The notes: generated by a model from the sequence alone, not told the origin. A DNA stretch of 64,000 bases from Calliopsis andreniformis (GCF_051401765.1 NC_135071.1:16408961-16472960); one strand, 5' to 3'. Counted from the stretch's first letter, positions 1 to 13,945 are shown. Program-made: numbers and translations.

Positions 1-3000
1 AGCAATTGCTTTTTCATCCTCCAGAATATTTTCCTGGGAGGTAGAGAGGACCTCCAGAATTTGGTCCTCGATCTCCTTCAGCATCCTACGACAGAGAAAT
101 CCTGAAAAACCTTAGGATACCTTAAGGATACCTTGTGAAACGCTGGCTACGTACTTCTTATTGGCAGCTCCTTGAACAATCAGTTGATTCTTCTCAGCCT
201 CCAAATCTGGCCTTTCTTTAGCCACCACGATGCCCAGAAGCTGGTCCTCGAGACCAATGGGAGTGATCATGAAGTTCAGAAGAGTCACCTTCACTGCCAC
301 CTCTGGTAGGTAGTGAGGATTGCGGAGTTTTGTCGTGATGTAGAACCTTGAAGAAAAGAAATCAGAGAAAGCAGATGAGCCATAACTATATTAACTGAGA
401 AGTAAAAATATTTAATCATCCACAAACCTAAAGTTCTCAGAATACTCAATAATTGAGTCTCCAATTTTAATACACACAGTGCCACCAGATCTAAATGTCT
501 GTTTCATCAAAAGTGGCTCTAAAGCAGCGTCCAATTCTTCACCAACGTTTTCCAATAGAACAGGCTGCCCAAACTGAACAGCGTTCTCCAACACCCTCAT
601 ATAATCACTCTGTGCCAGCCTGATCACATTGATATTGGAATCTTTCTCCATATTTTTCACCCATTTGTTAGCCTGGCCCTGGGGGTCGATCATCAGAGGC
701 CATCGTCGAGCATTCGTGACGATTATGCCATTGTCAATGGAGAAAAGATCACTGGGGAGACCAAAGATGTTCCAGGATCTTATCAAGACAGGATCACCAA
801 GGATCTGAGTCAGTTGATAGTCCTTAGTGCAAATCACGTCCAAGTCAGTGCAGATCTGGACCCAGTTCTCTATCTGTCGCTGCCTATACTGTGTTGTGAA
901 CACTCCCAGGTAGGCCACGATGCCAGAGCCTATCAAAATGTCCCCTGTCAACGTGTAATATCGTTCACCCAGCGCCTTAGCTGTCTCTGACCACCTGGTG
1001 TACTCCCCTCCCAAGCCACCAATCAGCTCCTTGGCTCTCCTCAGCTTCGCCTCGCACTCGTTCACTTCGTCAGTCATCGCCTGATACTCAGCCCTTCGTT
1101 GACTCAACAGTTCTTCGAGCTTTTGCAACCTCTCTCGCACTTCTTGCAACTGGCTCCTCTTCAGGCTCAGTTGCTCCATTGCAGCAGCGTAATCAGCCTC
1201 TGCCAGTGCCAGGGCCTGCTTCTTCGGTGCCACGATCTTCGCCACCTTGTCATACTCTGACAGGGCGAACACCCATCGACAGAGACCCTCACATGCAGTG
1301 GAAACGTATCTAATTCGCTCTGGGTCGAAGTTCGGGTTCGTTAAGATTGTCGTGCGAATTTTTGTCATGATTCTTTCGGGTATGTTGTCTTTGTCGAATA
1401 ACAGCAGAGACTCGAGGAACTTCATGTCGCTCAAGATGCGCAAGGAAGCTTTCCAGTAATCCTCCACTATGCCCTCGGGAGTTTGCACCTTCTCTGGTTT
1501 CACGTCCTGTTTTGGTTAAATGTTATTAGTGGAGCAGAGTCCAGTATCCACAGATAAAAAAATTGGAATATTTTATTGCTAAAAATTGAGACACATAACT
1601 GTTTATTTATTTATTTACTGAAAATTGGAGTTCCAGTACAAGGAAAAGTGGATCTAAGAAAAATTGGATCTTCTAGTCCAGAAATTACCTTCAATATACA
1701 GACAGCCTCCATAACAAGTCGAACACCTGCAGGTGGTCTCTTCATAGACCTCACCACTTGTATATCCTGAGGAGTCAAAGTGTTCAAGGCATCATTCGCC
1801 GCGTTCAGTATGGGCATGACTTCTTGCAGATCTGCATCACACTCCGCGCGAATCGCATCCGCCTCGTTGGCAACGATCTAAGAACATTCCACCTCCAAGT
1901 TAACAAGACCCAAAGCGAGCGAAGTCGAGAGAAGGAACGTCGAGTGTCCTTCACGAAACTGAAACTCTCTGACCGAAGTATGAGACTTTGATCTTCCAAC
2001 CAGTGACCTCTTACCATGGCAGCTTCCTCGTCCTTCTTCACCATCTGCTCCATGGCACTGACTTCATCACTCTCTTTCTGCACGTCGAGGAACATGGCTT
2101 CCACGTCCTTGGCAGCGATGAGGAGCTTCGGTTGAAGGGCGACCAAGATCTGCTGCATCTTCTCCACCTGTTTGTGAGTGCTGTCCAGGCGCTCCAAGCC
2201 AGCCTCGTACCTCCTCTTACCATCGAGGGCCTCCTGTCTCTTTTTATCGAGCAGATCCTTGAAGGTGTTGATAAGCTCGAGGTAAGATGTGGGAGTGACG
2301 TAGTTGTGTCTCTTGGTTCGTCTCAGGAACTCCTGGGTCAGGTCCTGCGTGGATGTATGGAAGTACTGACACATTTCAATACAAGCCTCGCGTTCATTAG
2401 CAGTCAGTTCGATCTCCCCAAGAAACTTGGTAGCGACAGCTAGCAGAGCATCCTCAGGCCAAGGCTGCAGCCAATCTATGGTACAGCAATTAACCAGAGC
2501 AGGGAACTTCCTGATCCTGACTCGAAAATTATCACCAATTGGAGACATCGTGACTACAATGTGCAAGTGTTCGCGAACAGTTTGCACGAAGAAGTTGAAG
2601 AGCGCCACAGGGCTTCCGTCAGTCTGCATCGATCTGTCTCTTTGTCTGTCGATCACGCGCATCTTCTCACAGATGTCAGACATCTCGTCCTGCGCGAATA
2701 TGTTAGGGACCTCGCCAGAGTTCAGCAGGTTGCTGATGTCCTCGAGAAAAGTCTCCTCTTTGATCTGGGTGTCCATGAAGAGGAAGACCGTGTGCAGCTC
2801 GCTGGAGGCGCTCTTCCTGAGGATGTTCTTCAGGTCTTCGTGCCACTCGTACTGGCCGTATTGCTGGGACATTTCTACTTGGAAGAGTTCGTAGTCAGCG
2901 ATGTGGGCAGCTAGTTTTGTTATGGACTGTCGGCCTGAACCACCCACGCCAATCAGAAGGGCGTGACTTCGGGGCTGCATTAACACTCGACAGACCTTGG

Positions 3001-6000
3001 AGACGTGTTCCACAGCGAATCTGATGAAATCGAGAATTCAAATAATTTTCTATTATAGCTGTAAATAGATCTTCTCAGTGTCTAATTAAAGGAGTGGAAG
3101 GACAAACCTGAAGAGAACGAGGTTCATAGGAGTCCTCGAAATGGAGTTATACTCTGCTAGGTATTCTTCGACTACTACTGCAAGGTAATCTAAGTCCTGT
3201 ACTTCTTCGTACAACTTCTTATCAGCCATGGGGTCTTGGAAGTCGCAGTAAACCAGGTTCCTCAGCTCAAACTCTGTCACCTATTATGTAGCAATTTGAA
3301 GACTCTGAACTCAGGATTTTAAAGCGAGAACTTACTGTGTTACTAGTCTCCGGTATCAGGTCTTGGAACATGACATTCAAGTCGTCTTCCATGTGCGTCG
3401 CTACTGTCTTCCGTATCTGCTCAACCAGCCATTTACTGTCACTGTCATCGACTAAGCGATCCCCATAGACCCTGAGGACCTCGTGCACCCACAGACGCTT
3501 CATGCCCACCTTGAATCAAAAATTCCAGCATTATTTAAAGCATACATTCTGTATTTCAAATCGCCTCGACACCCACTGGATTAGTGACAGTCTCAGGCGT
3601 GGACAGCAACAGTCCCTGGATGACCCTCGAGAAGTCCCTCAAGTTGAATAAGTAATGGCACTTTGCTGGCGTCGGTAGTAGGTGCTTCCTAGTTTCCTTA
3701 TAAATATCCAGAGTACCGTCAACGATATAGGCAATACAGGGCAGGAAGAAGTCTGGGAACTCTTTATTATCAAGGTGCCAGGTGACGATAGTAGTGAAGA
3801 TAGTGGTCAGAACTTCGTCAGAGAACTCAGAAATAGACAACGTGACGAAATGCCTTTTGAATCTTGGAGTGACGTCCAGACCACTTGCTGGTGGGCCCAT
3901 GGCACAGACTAATTGCACATCCACCAAGTGTATAGGAGCCACTTCTTTCAAGTCGTACCAGGTCCAGTGGTCCAACCACTGTCTCAGTAATTCTATAGGC
4001 GGCTGGGCACCATATTCTTCTTTCTGAGGCATGGAGAGATCATCAACGAAGATCACCCAGTGTTTACCAGGAGGAGCACCATAAAGTCCCTTCTTCCTTC
4101 TATCCAGCTTGTTCATGATGATATCTTGTGTCTGATTAGCAGTGGTTTGTGCTGAGAATATCACGAACATCGGCTTGAAGATTTCTGGGTCGTTCCTCTT
4201 CAGCAGGAAGTCCATGATGTACACAGACTTTCCTGTCCCTGTTGGGCCCACCACTAGAAGAGGTTTGTGGTGGCAAATGAGCAGCTTGAAGAGATGCAAG
4301 TAGCGAACTGTTTCTATCGTTGGGACGATTATTTGATTGACTGGCAGGTCCTTCGGGATCGCTGGTACGTCCTGCAGGTCATCCATCCAGGGCCTCCATC
4401 TTCCTCTGCCTTCTTTGATGTACTTGAAGTCGAAGACAGAGCCTGTCAATGGTAAATTCACTACGTATGGTTTTGCTGGATCTGTTGTTTCCTCAGAGAT
4501 GTTGTAACGTTCTCTGACATCCTCAGGAAACTCCCTTTCTGTCAGGGCTCTGAAAAGATCACTGAAGGCGTGTCGAGAGTCTACTCTCAAAGTGCTTCCC
4601 ATGGCCCAGATACAGGAAAAGAAGAAACACCCCTAAAACATCAATCATATTTAACAATCTACTGTTGCAATTAGAATGACAAAGGAGAAGAAGAAAATTA
4701 CCTCTACTTGAGCTCTGATGTCTAGATCAGACATATGTTGCACGTACTTTTCGTCGTGGAAATCGTCCAGGAAGCAGTCAAACAGGTACGTGACAGACCT
4801 CACTAGATTAGCATCAGGCATCGTTATTAATTCCTACGATAGAAACTTTATTAGACACCCACAGTTTCGTTAACTGTATCTAAATTGATTTATCAAAGTT
4901 ATCTTCAACCTGCATCCCCCCTCTCCGTAGCAAATACAAAAGGGGTGGACAGAACCTTGTGTACATCTCTCGTAAATGATATCTAATGTGCTCCGTGAAA
5001 GAAGACGGCAAAGTATTCAACCAAGAGATCAAAAGTGGTAACCAGCCCAAGCTGACTGGCTCCATGTAGATCATGCCGCATCTCGACACTGTGGCTGGCG
5101 ATGCGACCTAATTTTACATGAATTATGAAGTTAACTCCTTTGGTACCCTTCAGGTGCGATCTAAAGATCATTAATGTGACAGGCCCTTAGACAGAATGTT
5201 CCAAAATATTAAACTAGATACTAAAACAGAGAATATAGTAGAGGACTAGTAGTCCCCTTTCACGATTCCTGCTAGGACCCAGCCATCTCTACCTCCAAAT
5301 CCATTGGCTCAAAGATCAAATTCGTCGTGGGTGCCAGCTGGATGATCTCCCCTGAGGTCAGACACAGCTTCTTATTATCATCCAGAACAGTGTTCATATT
5401 TTCAATCCAGATAGCGTCCACAGGTCCATCAAAGACCAACCACTTCCTGTTCATGTTCGTAGAGGTAGCAAAGGCTCTATAGCTGACAGCCAGCACGCCG
5501 TCGCTCCATTCATGCGAGGCTGGGTCGAACTGCCCGTATAATTGTCCCATGGTGATCGCCTTGGGATTAATCACCGTAATCTCCACTCTATGTTCCTCCA
5601 TCAACCCTCTGTCCTCCAACAAACCGAGACAGTCGGCTAGCATCCTATACGCAGAGGTCTTCCCTCCAAATGGCAACCCAACTATCATGAACCCATGTCT
5701 GACGATCATCATCTCGTAGATCTGTTGTATCTTCTCCAGGAAGAAGTCAGTGCACTGAATGTTCGCTGTGGTGCAGGCCTCCAAGGTGCAGGCGTTTAGA
5801 TGTGTGTAATCAGGCGTTGGAAGAACCACTCCAGGGAAAAGGTCAGAGGCGATGCCTTCGAAGAGGGGCAGGTCGTGGACGAGGAACTTAGGTAAATTGA
5901 CGTCCAAGATACTTCTCAGCATCAGGATATCCTCAGACTCCTCTGGATACCTCAGCTTCAGGTTCCCAGCAGCGATCAAAACAGACTTCACAGCTCTCAT

Positions 6001-9000
6001 ACCATAATCATAGTGAGGCTGACTGCTCAGCTGCTCCGAGCAGAGCTTATAAGCTGTGACGATCTTCACAGCCAGGGGCCTGCCATTATAGAAACCATAG
6101 GAATAGAGCGTGTTCTCCGCTATAAGCGCGTAATCAGGCACCATCATAGCGACAGGCCTGAACAGAGCCTTCAGATTGTCAGGCAGCTCGGATCTGCCAG
6201 CGTAACCAGGGTTCATCGTGATGAAGATGGCGCAGGTTGGGTCCAGGAAGATCTCTGTTCCCTCGAACACCATTTTCTCTGCTCCACTGTTGATCGCGCG
6301 CTGGATTGTTAGGATCTGCTGAGCCACCACTGACAGGACCTCTAGATCGATACGATTGAACTCGTCGAAGCAGGACCAGGCTCCACAGGATGCTAATCCC
6401 TTGAAGAATTTCCCCAGAGCGATGTAATCTAGACCTTCAGAACAATTGAAGACTACACATTGCTTGGCCACTGCCTTCGCCAGGTCCTTGGTAGTCTCTG
6501 TTTTTCCAGTTCCTGCTGGACCCTCTGGTGCACCGCCTAGATGAAGACTCAGAGCCCCGAAGAGGGTTCGATAGCACCTATCTGTGAGAGGAGTGATGAC
6601 CAACCTGGAAGAGTTGCCTAGATACTCGTAGCCATAGCGTTGGTAAGAGTTTATCATGTAAGCCCACATATTATCTTCCTGGAACAAAGGTACTAGTGAT
6701 TATCTTATGAGGAATCTTACTAGGGACTCTAGGGAAACTTTCTAACCAGCCAGTAGTAGCGTAGGTGGCAGAGCCATTTGAAGTCAGTATTCTTGATCAC
6801 TTCTTCTCTGTAGAGTCCCTCCAGAGTGTCTTTCCCATGGACATCCAGAGTGACTAGGGCCTCTGTGGTTTAGAATAAACGTGCAATCATTTTTCATAAT
6901 ATATTGTAACATATTAGACCAGTTACCTAAGGTGATACGGTTCTGCTTGGACAGTTTGCCTCTAATGAGCAATATAATCTCGTTCAGCTCCGTCTGACAC
7001 TGATCCAAGTACCTCTTCAGGCCTTCAACGCCCGACAACATGGACTCCTCTATGCATTGCGTCCAATAGGTTTTGCCAACGCAGAGTATTGTTTGGCCAG
7101 GCCACTCGAGCACCCAAACTATCCTGGGCTTGGTAGGATACGCCCGTATCGCCTGCTCCACCACATGCCGCACACTTTTGCGCATAATTGCTTCCAGTTC
7201 GACGAGCCACTTCTCCACTTGTCCTCTGGCGGCTGAAGTGGATATTATGTCCACCAAGGGAACCTCCTCCCCCTCGGTCGACCTCATCGCGAGTACCTCC
7301 AGGTCCTCGTTGAACTTCAGCCTGTCTATGCCCTCGAAACACTTCTTCAGATGCGGCTGGACACTGGAATATCGTATTTCCCCCTTTTGATGCGTTCCTT
7401 CTTTGAAACTGAAGCTGAGAAACTGGAGAATTCCGAATTTTCTGTTACCGAGTGGGGTCCTTGGTCTCTGAGAGGATCTCTAAAAGCTCGTCGTTGGAGA
7501 GGAAGAAGAACCTCGGGAAGAACAGTCGTTTCTTCTCCAGGTAGTCGTTCAGACCCTTCTGGATGTCCTCTAGCAGACCGAAACTCTTTTTCAGCCTGTC
7601 CAGCATCTTGTCGATCTCGACTACAGCCAGGACTCGAGGCTCCGCGTGGACTGTCTTCATGATGTCACGCCAGGTCTTGTCCACTGCAGAGAACTTTCTA
7701 CCTTCCTCTGGCATTTGCTGTTGAATATCTGGGGAGGTAAAGATTGGTTCCAGGTACATCCAGATAGCCTGGACCCGCAGCCACTGGTCCAGAATGTCTT
7801 GCAACAGGTGCAGCTTGTACTCCCAATTCCTATTTATTAAAATCTCTTAGATTATAAAAATATTTGCAGGAGTTACTTCATATCATATCCTCCTACTTAC
7901 AGTATTGTTACCTCAAAGGGCTTTATATTCGGTGAATTCTTTATAGTGACAGTCTTAATAATATGATCGTCTAACAGGAGCTGTATGTCATCAACGCCAG
8001 CGATGACGTAGGTGCCAGTGTCCTTGAAAGGGTTCACCGTGAAGGACAGATCAGCCCAGTCCTTCTGCATCTTAGTAATAGCCTTTTCCAGAGTACTCTC
8101 CTTCGAGGCGTTGTCTGAGATACTCTCAAATCTGTCGACGAACGAGTCCAGACCCATCTCTAGGACCCTCGACAGCGTCAGATCAGGGTCAACTTTTATT
8201 GGGACGCCAATGATCTCTGAAATTTGGTCCCAATGACGAGTCTTCAGCCCTGGGTTGCCCAAAGTGGATATGATTGGCATGCGTTCTCTGAAGTCCTCTA
8301 TCTTCTCGCGCACACTCGCTGCTAGGTTCTTCAGGTCTGGCTCTTGGAAGGACTTCTCCAATTTGTAGATTGTCCTGATCATAAAAATAAACTTTATCAA
8401 TTGCAGTTTTGAGTGTGTGCAGAGCTTTGAGGTATTCATCAGTAAACTGAGGATTTTCAAGAATAGAGTGCAAAATATAGTACTCGAAAGAGGAAGCAAA
8501 TTTTTATTTGGGTTAGTGTTTATGAAAATATGAGGTTTCATAAAACTCCACAGTCTACTTATGAAAAATTAGTGAAATATCACTCAAGATAAGACAGATG
8601 CTAATCTCAACAAGTGATTGAATATCAACCTGTACGCGTATCCCACGTCATTATCGATCTCCTCAGGACTATAGCTGCCGATCATCGAGTTCATCCATTT
8701 ATCATGTTTGTCCAAGAAATCGCAGATCGCATCGAAGAGTTGCTTGAAAGGCCTCAGCTGATCCGCGATCTGCTTGCGTCGCGGATATTCTGTCAACTCC
8801 CAGCCGAACGAGGCCTCTTCTTCGTTGAACTTATCGATCTTTTCCATGGCAGCGATCAGTCTGTTCTCCAAGTTCTGTGTCCGCTTCTGATACTTATGCA
8901 CTTCAGCAATATCTCCCCAGGTTGGAATCTCATCGATCTGCTTTGCGTAAGACTCCAGCTCCTCCTCGAACTTCACGTATCTGACTATTGACAAAAAAGA

Positions 9001-11942
9001 GAATCATTCATTTGTTTAAACCAGTTTAAAGATCCCTTGCTATATAGAAATAGCAATAGAAATTGTGGTCACAAGGAAGCCACAAGCTTGCACATTGGCT
9101 ACTTAGGCGAGAGCTTCTCTGACACTAAGATTTTAACTTATCCATGTATTAAACCTATTTGAAACCACATGTGTATATAGAAATTAATAATAGTTACGAT
9201 CACTCTAAGCTAAGTTACTCTAATTTGAGAGTTTTAAGTATGAGGAATAAGTATGTCCCAAGGACATTCAAATTATCAAGAAGAACACCTCTCAAAGCCT
9301 CCTGGAACTCTATAGTCTTGTTAGCGACGATGACCTCGTTCTCCTCCAAAATTTGAGGCATCTTGTGGTACCACTGGAACGCAGCGTTGTTGGTATTGAT
9401 CTCGGTGTCCGAGAGCAGGGTATAATCAGACAGGAAGTGTATATGCTCGAGTATCACGTGAAGACGGCCCTCCATGTCCTTCAGGGATTCGTCCGCTGTG
9501 GTTCTGACGAAACTTATGAGGTCCATCAGTTCCGCCGTGTCCGCGGGTATGCTCAGCACGCGGTCAGCTATGATCTTGTAGTCCTCCGCCACCCTAAACC
9601 ACCCCAGCGGTTACCAATAGCCACCCTCATTCTGTTCGATTGTTTCTCACCGTCTGGGCTTTATCAGTGCTTGTTACAGCAAGAAGGGACTCACTTAATC
9701 GCGGTGGTCTGGTATCTGCGGACCAGGGTGTCCGTGAGGAGACGCTTTATGTGAGCCACGCAGTCGACAATCGTCTCAATGAAAATCTGCCGAGACACCT
9801 TGAAGAGACCCGTGTAAACTGTCCTCTGAATCTTCAGCGGGATGTTCACCATCATATCGTGATAACGTTTTATTATTGCTCCGTACTCCTCCAGAGTCTT
9901 CTCCTCGTTCTCTGTGAATCGGTACACTTCGCGATAGTCCTCGTAGCTGAATAAATGCTCGTATCTGCGGGGACGGAAGAGAAGGACATTCGATTATCAC
10001 TGGAAATGGTAACTAGTTTTATTAGATTTAGATATAGTGATTAAGATATGTCTCTATATCTAGATATAGTTTTATGACCCAAATTTTCTTTTCTTATCTA
10101 TGGTAAAAATTTTTAATTATCTGATCAAAATTGATTCCTACTTACATCTGTAACTTAGACAATATCTTCTGTGGAGGAAGCTTCTCTCGATCGATAAGAT
10201 TGATGATGTCCTCTTTAAGCCCATCCACTATGGATTGGTCTATTCTCGGCTGCGAGCAAGAAATTCGTGAGACAATATCAGAACGAGTCTAAAACCTGAA
10301 GATACTGCATTGCATAATACTTTAAGTATATCGAAAGGTCCAGCCCAATCCAAGTACAACTGCGCCTCCAGTTTGCTCAGTTTTCTAACAGCCTCGCAGA
10401 TATCCTCTAAAATATTACAAATTGTAGACTTGAATTGATCGAAAGTCGGGCTGAATTCAAGGTGATCAGACGCGACGACCACGTTGACGTTAAACACGCA
10501 AGGACGAGGCTGCAATGCACAATTATATATTTATTCAACAAGCTTTTACTTCAGTGGGAACCAGTGCAAGTTTCTAAACTTCCTATAAATGTCATGGTTC
10601 ACCTTTCCACGAACGATGAAATTCATGAAATCCCTCAGGCTACGCTTGCAAACTGACAGAAGCTGCTGTTCCATGAGTTTAGCGATGCATCCGAAGAACT
10701 TCCGGAATCGTGTGCGTTGCATTGGACTTGGGACGAGCTGTTTCCTATTGTTCTACGAGCGATTGCCTCGGTAAGCACAGGTGTTAGGATCGATGGATTC
10801 CAGAGATCTTACCACAAGAAATATGTCCTGTATTCCAATGTACCAAGAGTTCTTCAGAACTTTTCTCCCGTGACGGATTTCACGATTAATCGCAGCTTGA
10901 AAATCCCAGAGATCCCAGCTCCCCTGGTACTCCGCGAGCGCCTTCACGTCGATAAGACGAAAATTCCTGGAAAAAGGACTCGCTGATCGATGAACGTCAC
11001 TAGTGAAGCGATATCGTACCGAAACTTGGAGATCCATAGATCCAACGTCATCGTCATGCATGGATTCACCAGATACAAATTGCTCTGCAGATATTCACGA
11101 TGCTCCCGAACATGCCCGATCAAGCTGAGAGTCAATTGAAGCTTCTCTTCCTATTCGAATTGAATGAAGTTTAATACAAGAGAAATTCCAGCGTGACGAA
11201 GAAGATTGATTTTCCGACGACCTCAAACACAAATTCCTCCAAGGGACCCAGAAGCGCGAATTCCAATATTGCTTTCTTAATGTTCCTCCTGAAGCCCTCC
11301 TTGATCTCGATCAGTAAATCCTCTGTATGGTAGTCGAATCGATCGCGCAAACTGTATGGAACTAGGTTCAATATCTTCTCCAGGACGTCAGCTTGAATCT
11401 CCACTGTGTGGGTCGTGTCAACTCCCGTGGAAATGTAATTGTAATATCGATTCACGTCCTGATCGTTATTTAAATCTATAGTCGCGTCTGGTAGCTCTGG
11501 TTTCACGACTAAGCTGACCATAAACCTGTAGAGACAACACTAAATTTGGAGAGATCGATTTTATCCTTATAATAATTTTAAATCTTTTTCGGATTCTAGG
11601 GAACTGTCTCTGTAAATTGAAAAAAGAAAGTTTCCTCTCTTCCCTAAAAATGACTATTTTTTTGAACAGTATACTTGTTAAGTAACTTTAGAAAATAAAA
11701 AAAATCAATAATGTGTCTCTCACAGACCTGCGAAAATTCTCCGTTTTTAAGCGTTTTCCTGTATAAGTTTCCTCGAGTGATCGTTTTTTGCGTTCATCCT
11801 CTTTTCTGTTACATCTAGCACAGAAGATCTGTTTTAAATCGATCTCTTTCGAAATCTCTGAGATACTTCTCGCGGGCCGCTTTTGAAATCCCGGAAGTTG
11901 AAGACCCTCGCACGACGTCACTTCCGGACAGTCGCACTCCAT
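1..11942 (-). CDS. Axonemal inner-arm dynein heavy chain (DNAH3/7/12 type), 3' end cut off by window
   Basis: ATP-driven minus-end microtubule motor of cilia and sperm flagella. Twenty-five coding exons join in one frame to about 3,086 codons: 11942-11728, 11525-11178, 11124-11020, 10966-10813, 10737-10603, 10509-10321, 10249-10146, 9964-9695, 9593-9289, 8984-8630, 8374-7901, 7829-7449, 7363-6927, 6862-6747, 6678-5293, 5107-4910, 4833-4702, 4632-3577, 3509-3336, 3280-3108, 3020-2015, 1877-1689, 1506-428, 346-155, 85-<1. The motor shows AAA1 P-loop GPAGTGKT (near residue 1,249) with [11 protein letters not shown]2 [11 protein letters not shown]3 GPTGTGKS and AAA4 GVGGSGRQS, whose Lys-to-Arg change is usual in axonemal dyneins. 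A stalk coiled coil follows (exons 3020-428), then AAA5. AAA6 and the C-terminal domain lie off the window. Adding about 900 residues for these gives about 4,000, the length of single-headed DNAH3/7/12 dyneins. The start Met at 11942 is the first in-frame ATG. The family is secure; the exact paralogue (DNAH7-like favoured) is not. Confidence 0.93.
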
Positions 11943-12108
11943 GTTGGAACCGCGGATTGTAATAGGTTCTCGGCAAGTGTGAGACTTTTTGGGTTTAAAA
12001 TAAAGCCTAGGAGAAATATAAGTGTGCAATTAATGTATCTATGTAAAGATTAAATAATGGTGTATTGGAAATTGATTAAAATTTGGGAATTAATAGAGTA
12101 CAACTTAC

Positions 12109-12395
12109 GAATATTCGATCGAAAGACATTGATGTATGTTGTACCATCTCCTATCCAAATTTCGTATTCGGCACAGAAGGCGCCACTTTCGGAGTAGGTC
12201 TGGGTTTATCAATTGTTGCGAATCTCCTTGTTTTAAACCGAATACAAGGTGAGTGTATTGTAAAAGTACTTCTTGTTCGAACTGTTGAAAATTGTAATTA
12301 GAGAAACATTGTAAAGTACTCTCGAAAAATGACTTAACGACGGACAATCTCTGTACGCCACCATTAAATTGCGAATAGAATGACACTAGTAGCTA
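12109..12395 (-). other. Probable 5' exon of the dynein gene (untranslated or N-terminal extension)
   Basis: On the minus strand this stretch ends in a strong donor (GTAAGT, read as acttac at 12103-12108). It is followed by a pyrimidine-rich acceptor, with the next exon starting at 12006. Joined this way the frame stays open for over 90 codons into the dynein N-terminus, but it contains no ATG before an in-frame stop at about 12395. It is therefore either 5' untranslated sequence that happens to be open, or an internal exon whose start lies further upstream. I favour 5' UTR, because the Met at 11942 already gives a normal dynein length. Confidence 0.5.
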
Positions 12396-12607
12396 CAATT
12401 GACTACAGTTTCTAGGCAACGAAATTGATCGATTTCTATAAGATTTTCTGTGATTTTTTAATGAAAGGCTCCTGTTAGAATACTGTTGTCGTAATGTCGT
12501 CGCAATAAAATAACATTCTACTCTATGCGGCATGTAGACATTTTTAGGTTAAGTCTGTGTGTTCATAAGGTAACTCATGTGGCTCTGTTTTATTTAAGAG
12601 TGACTCA
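12396..12607. promoter_or_regulatory. Divergent promoter interval, dynein (-) and EF-Ts (+)
   Basis: About 210 bases separate the probable first dynein exon from the EF-Ts start codon, so the two genes are head to head. No TATA box or obvious core element was identified. A housekeeping mitochondrial gene and a cilium gene would not be expected to share expression, so any common promoter activity would need testing. Confidence 0.4.
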
Positions 12608-13674
12608 ATGAGCGGTATATTTCAGATGATTCCACGTCAGCTACTTCGTTCTATACACACAAATTATTTCCTTTGTAATACATCAAAGAAAACCTTGATG
12701 GCCAAACTGCGCAAGAAAACAGGATACACGTTTGTAAATTGTAAGAAGGCGCTAGAGCTGCATGACAATGATTTGGAGAAAGTAAGATCCGTCTCAGCTT
12801 ATAATCTATACACAAGCTTTATTAATTTGTCATTGCTTTAGGCTGAAATATGGCTGAAGGAACAGGCTCAGAGTCAAAGTTGGAGTCAGGCAGCGAAGCT
12901 GCAGTCCAGAGTGACTGCACAGGGATTAATAGCGGTTATCACAAATAATAATCATGGAGCACTAGTGGAGATAAATTGTGAGACTGACTTTGTTGCAAGG
13001 AACAAAAAGTTCCATGAGCTGGCAGAAACTATACTATCTACTGTGTTAAATCATGGAATGACGATGCAACAGAATGCGCCTGTCAATAAAACTATGTTAT
13101 ATACAGAATCTATAAACTCGTTATCTGCCAGTGATGGTAAAAGTTTGGGTGACCATTCTGCCTTGACCATCGGAAGTGTAGGAGAAAATATTAATATAAG
13201 ACGTGCTTTGTGCATGAGTGTACAGCCTGGTGTATTTTTATATGGCTGCACTCATCCTGCACCTGTGAATCCCGTACCATCATCGGTTGGAAGATATGGA
13301 GCACTTGTAGCTTTAAAATCTAAAGAAAACAACGCGACTATGGGAATGCAACTTTGCCAACACATTATTGGTAATTACAGTTTTACTTCTTATTATACTA
13401 GACCTTGTAAATATCCGATTTTTAAATGACAATATATGATTTGATATCAGGTATGAATCCAGTAAAAATTGGAAATTCAGAAGTTGACGAACCCCATAGT
13501 GATGCAGAGGATGAACCTGTTATGTTGTATCAGGAATTCTTGCTTGATCCTAGCATGTCTGTGCAGCAGTTATTACAAAATGAAGGGATTGAAATTATTG
13601 ATTTTGTACGCTTTGAGATCGGCGAAACACTTGAAAGAGACCAAACAATGGATTCCGTAGAAACTTGTGGTTAA
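12608..13674 (+). CDS. TSFM: Mitochondrial translation elongation factor Ts
   Basis: Guanine-nucleotide exchange factor that recycles EF-Tu in the mitochondrial matrix. Three exons, 12608-12781, 12842-13370 and 13451-13674, encode 308 residues with phases matching at both junctions. The N-terminus is basic and lacks acidic residues for its first ~25 positions, as expected of a mitochondrial presequence. It is followed by the UBA-like segment (LRKKTGYTFVNCKKALE) that begins EF-Ts proteins, and then the signature ETDFVARN at residues 105-112. A second Met at residue 7 is an alternative start. Length matches animal EF-Ts (about 310-330). An AATAAA signal lies at 13896-13901. Confidence 0.95.
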
Positions 13675-13945
13675 GACAAAGAATTTTTATCTTTTACACA
13701 AAGTGTACATAAATTTCATTGTGCAACAATATCGTTCACGCAGAACTACCGTTACTTTTATATGAACAATGTATTCACTTCTTTATTACATAAAGTGTTA
13801 CACGAAAGCTAAAATATCTTATTAAACTTTACTTGTCGTGTGATGCGATATAGATGTATCAAAAATAGGATCAGTTTAAAATTAGCGATATGAACAATAA
13901 ACGCAAAGAATGTCAAGGTATTTAGAATTTTAAGTGATATTCGAA
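13675..13945. other. Shared 3' interval of EF-Ts (+) and the unrecognised gene (-)
   Basis: The two genes converge with only 271 bases between stop codons. The plus-strand poly(A) signal AATAAA is at 13896-13901. A minus-strand AATAAA (tttatt, 13782-13787) lies to its left, so the two 3' UTRs are predicted to overlap by roughly 100 bases or more. No open frame of note. Confidence 0.5.

Noticed and set aside
1805..2014. Extension of the dynein stalk frame into an Arg/Ser/Leu-rich tail
   Set aside because: It is the intron 1878-2014 and out-of-frame sequence. The donor GTAAGA after Met and the acceptor at 1877 restore the conserved stalk.
10944..11061. Apparent frameshift in the dynein N-terminal region
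   Set aside because: A 53-base GTACGA...CAG intron (10967-11019) joins the two frames exactly, so no mutation is needed.
11125..11177. Apparent in-frame stop in the dynein at about 11171
   Set aside because: A 53-base intron (GTATTA to CTCTCAG) removes it and keeps phase.
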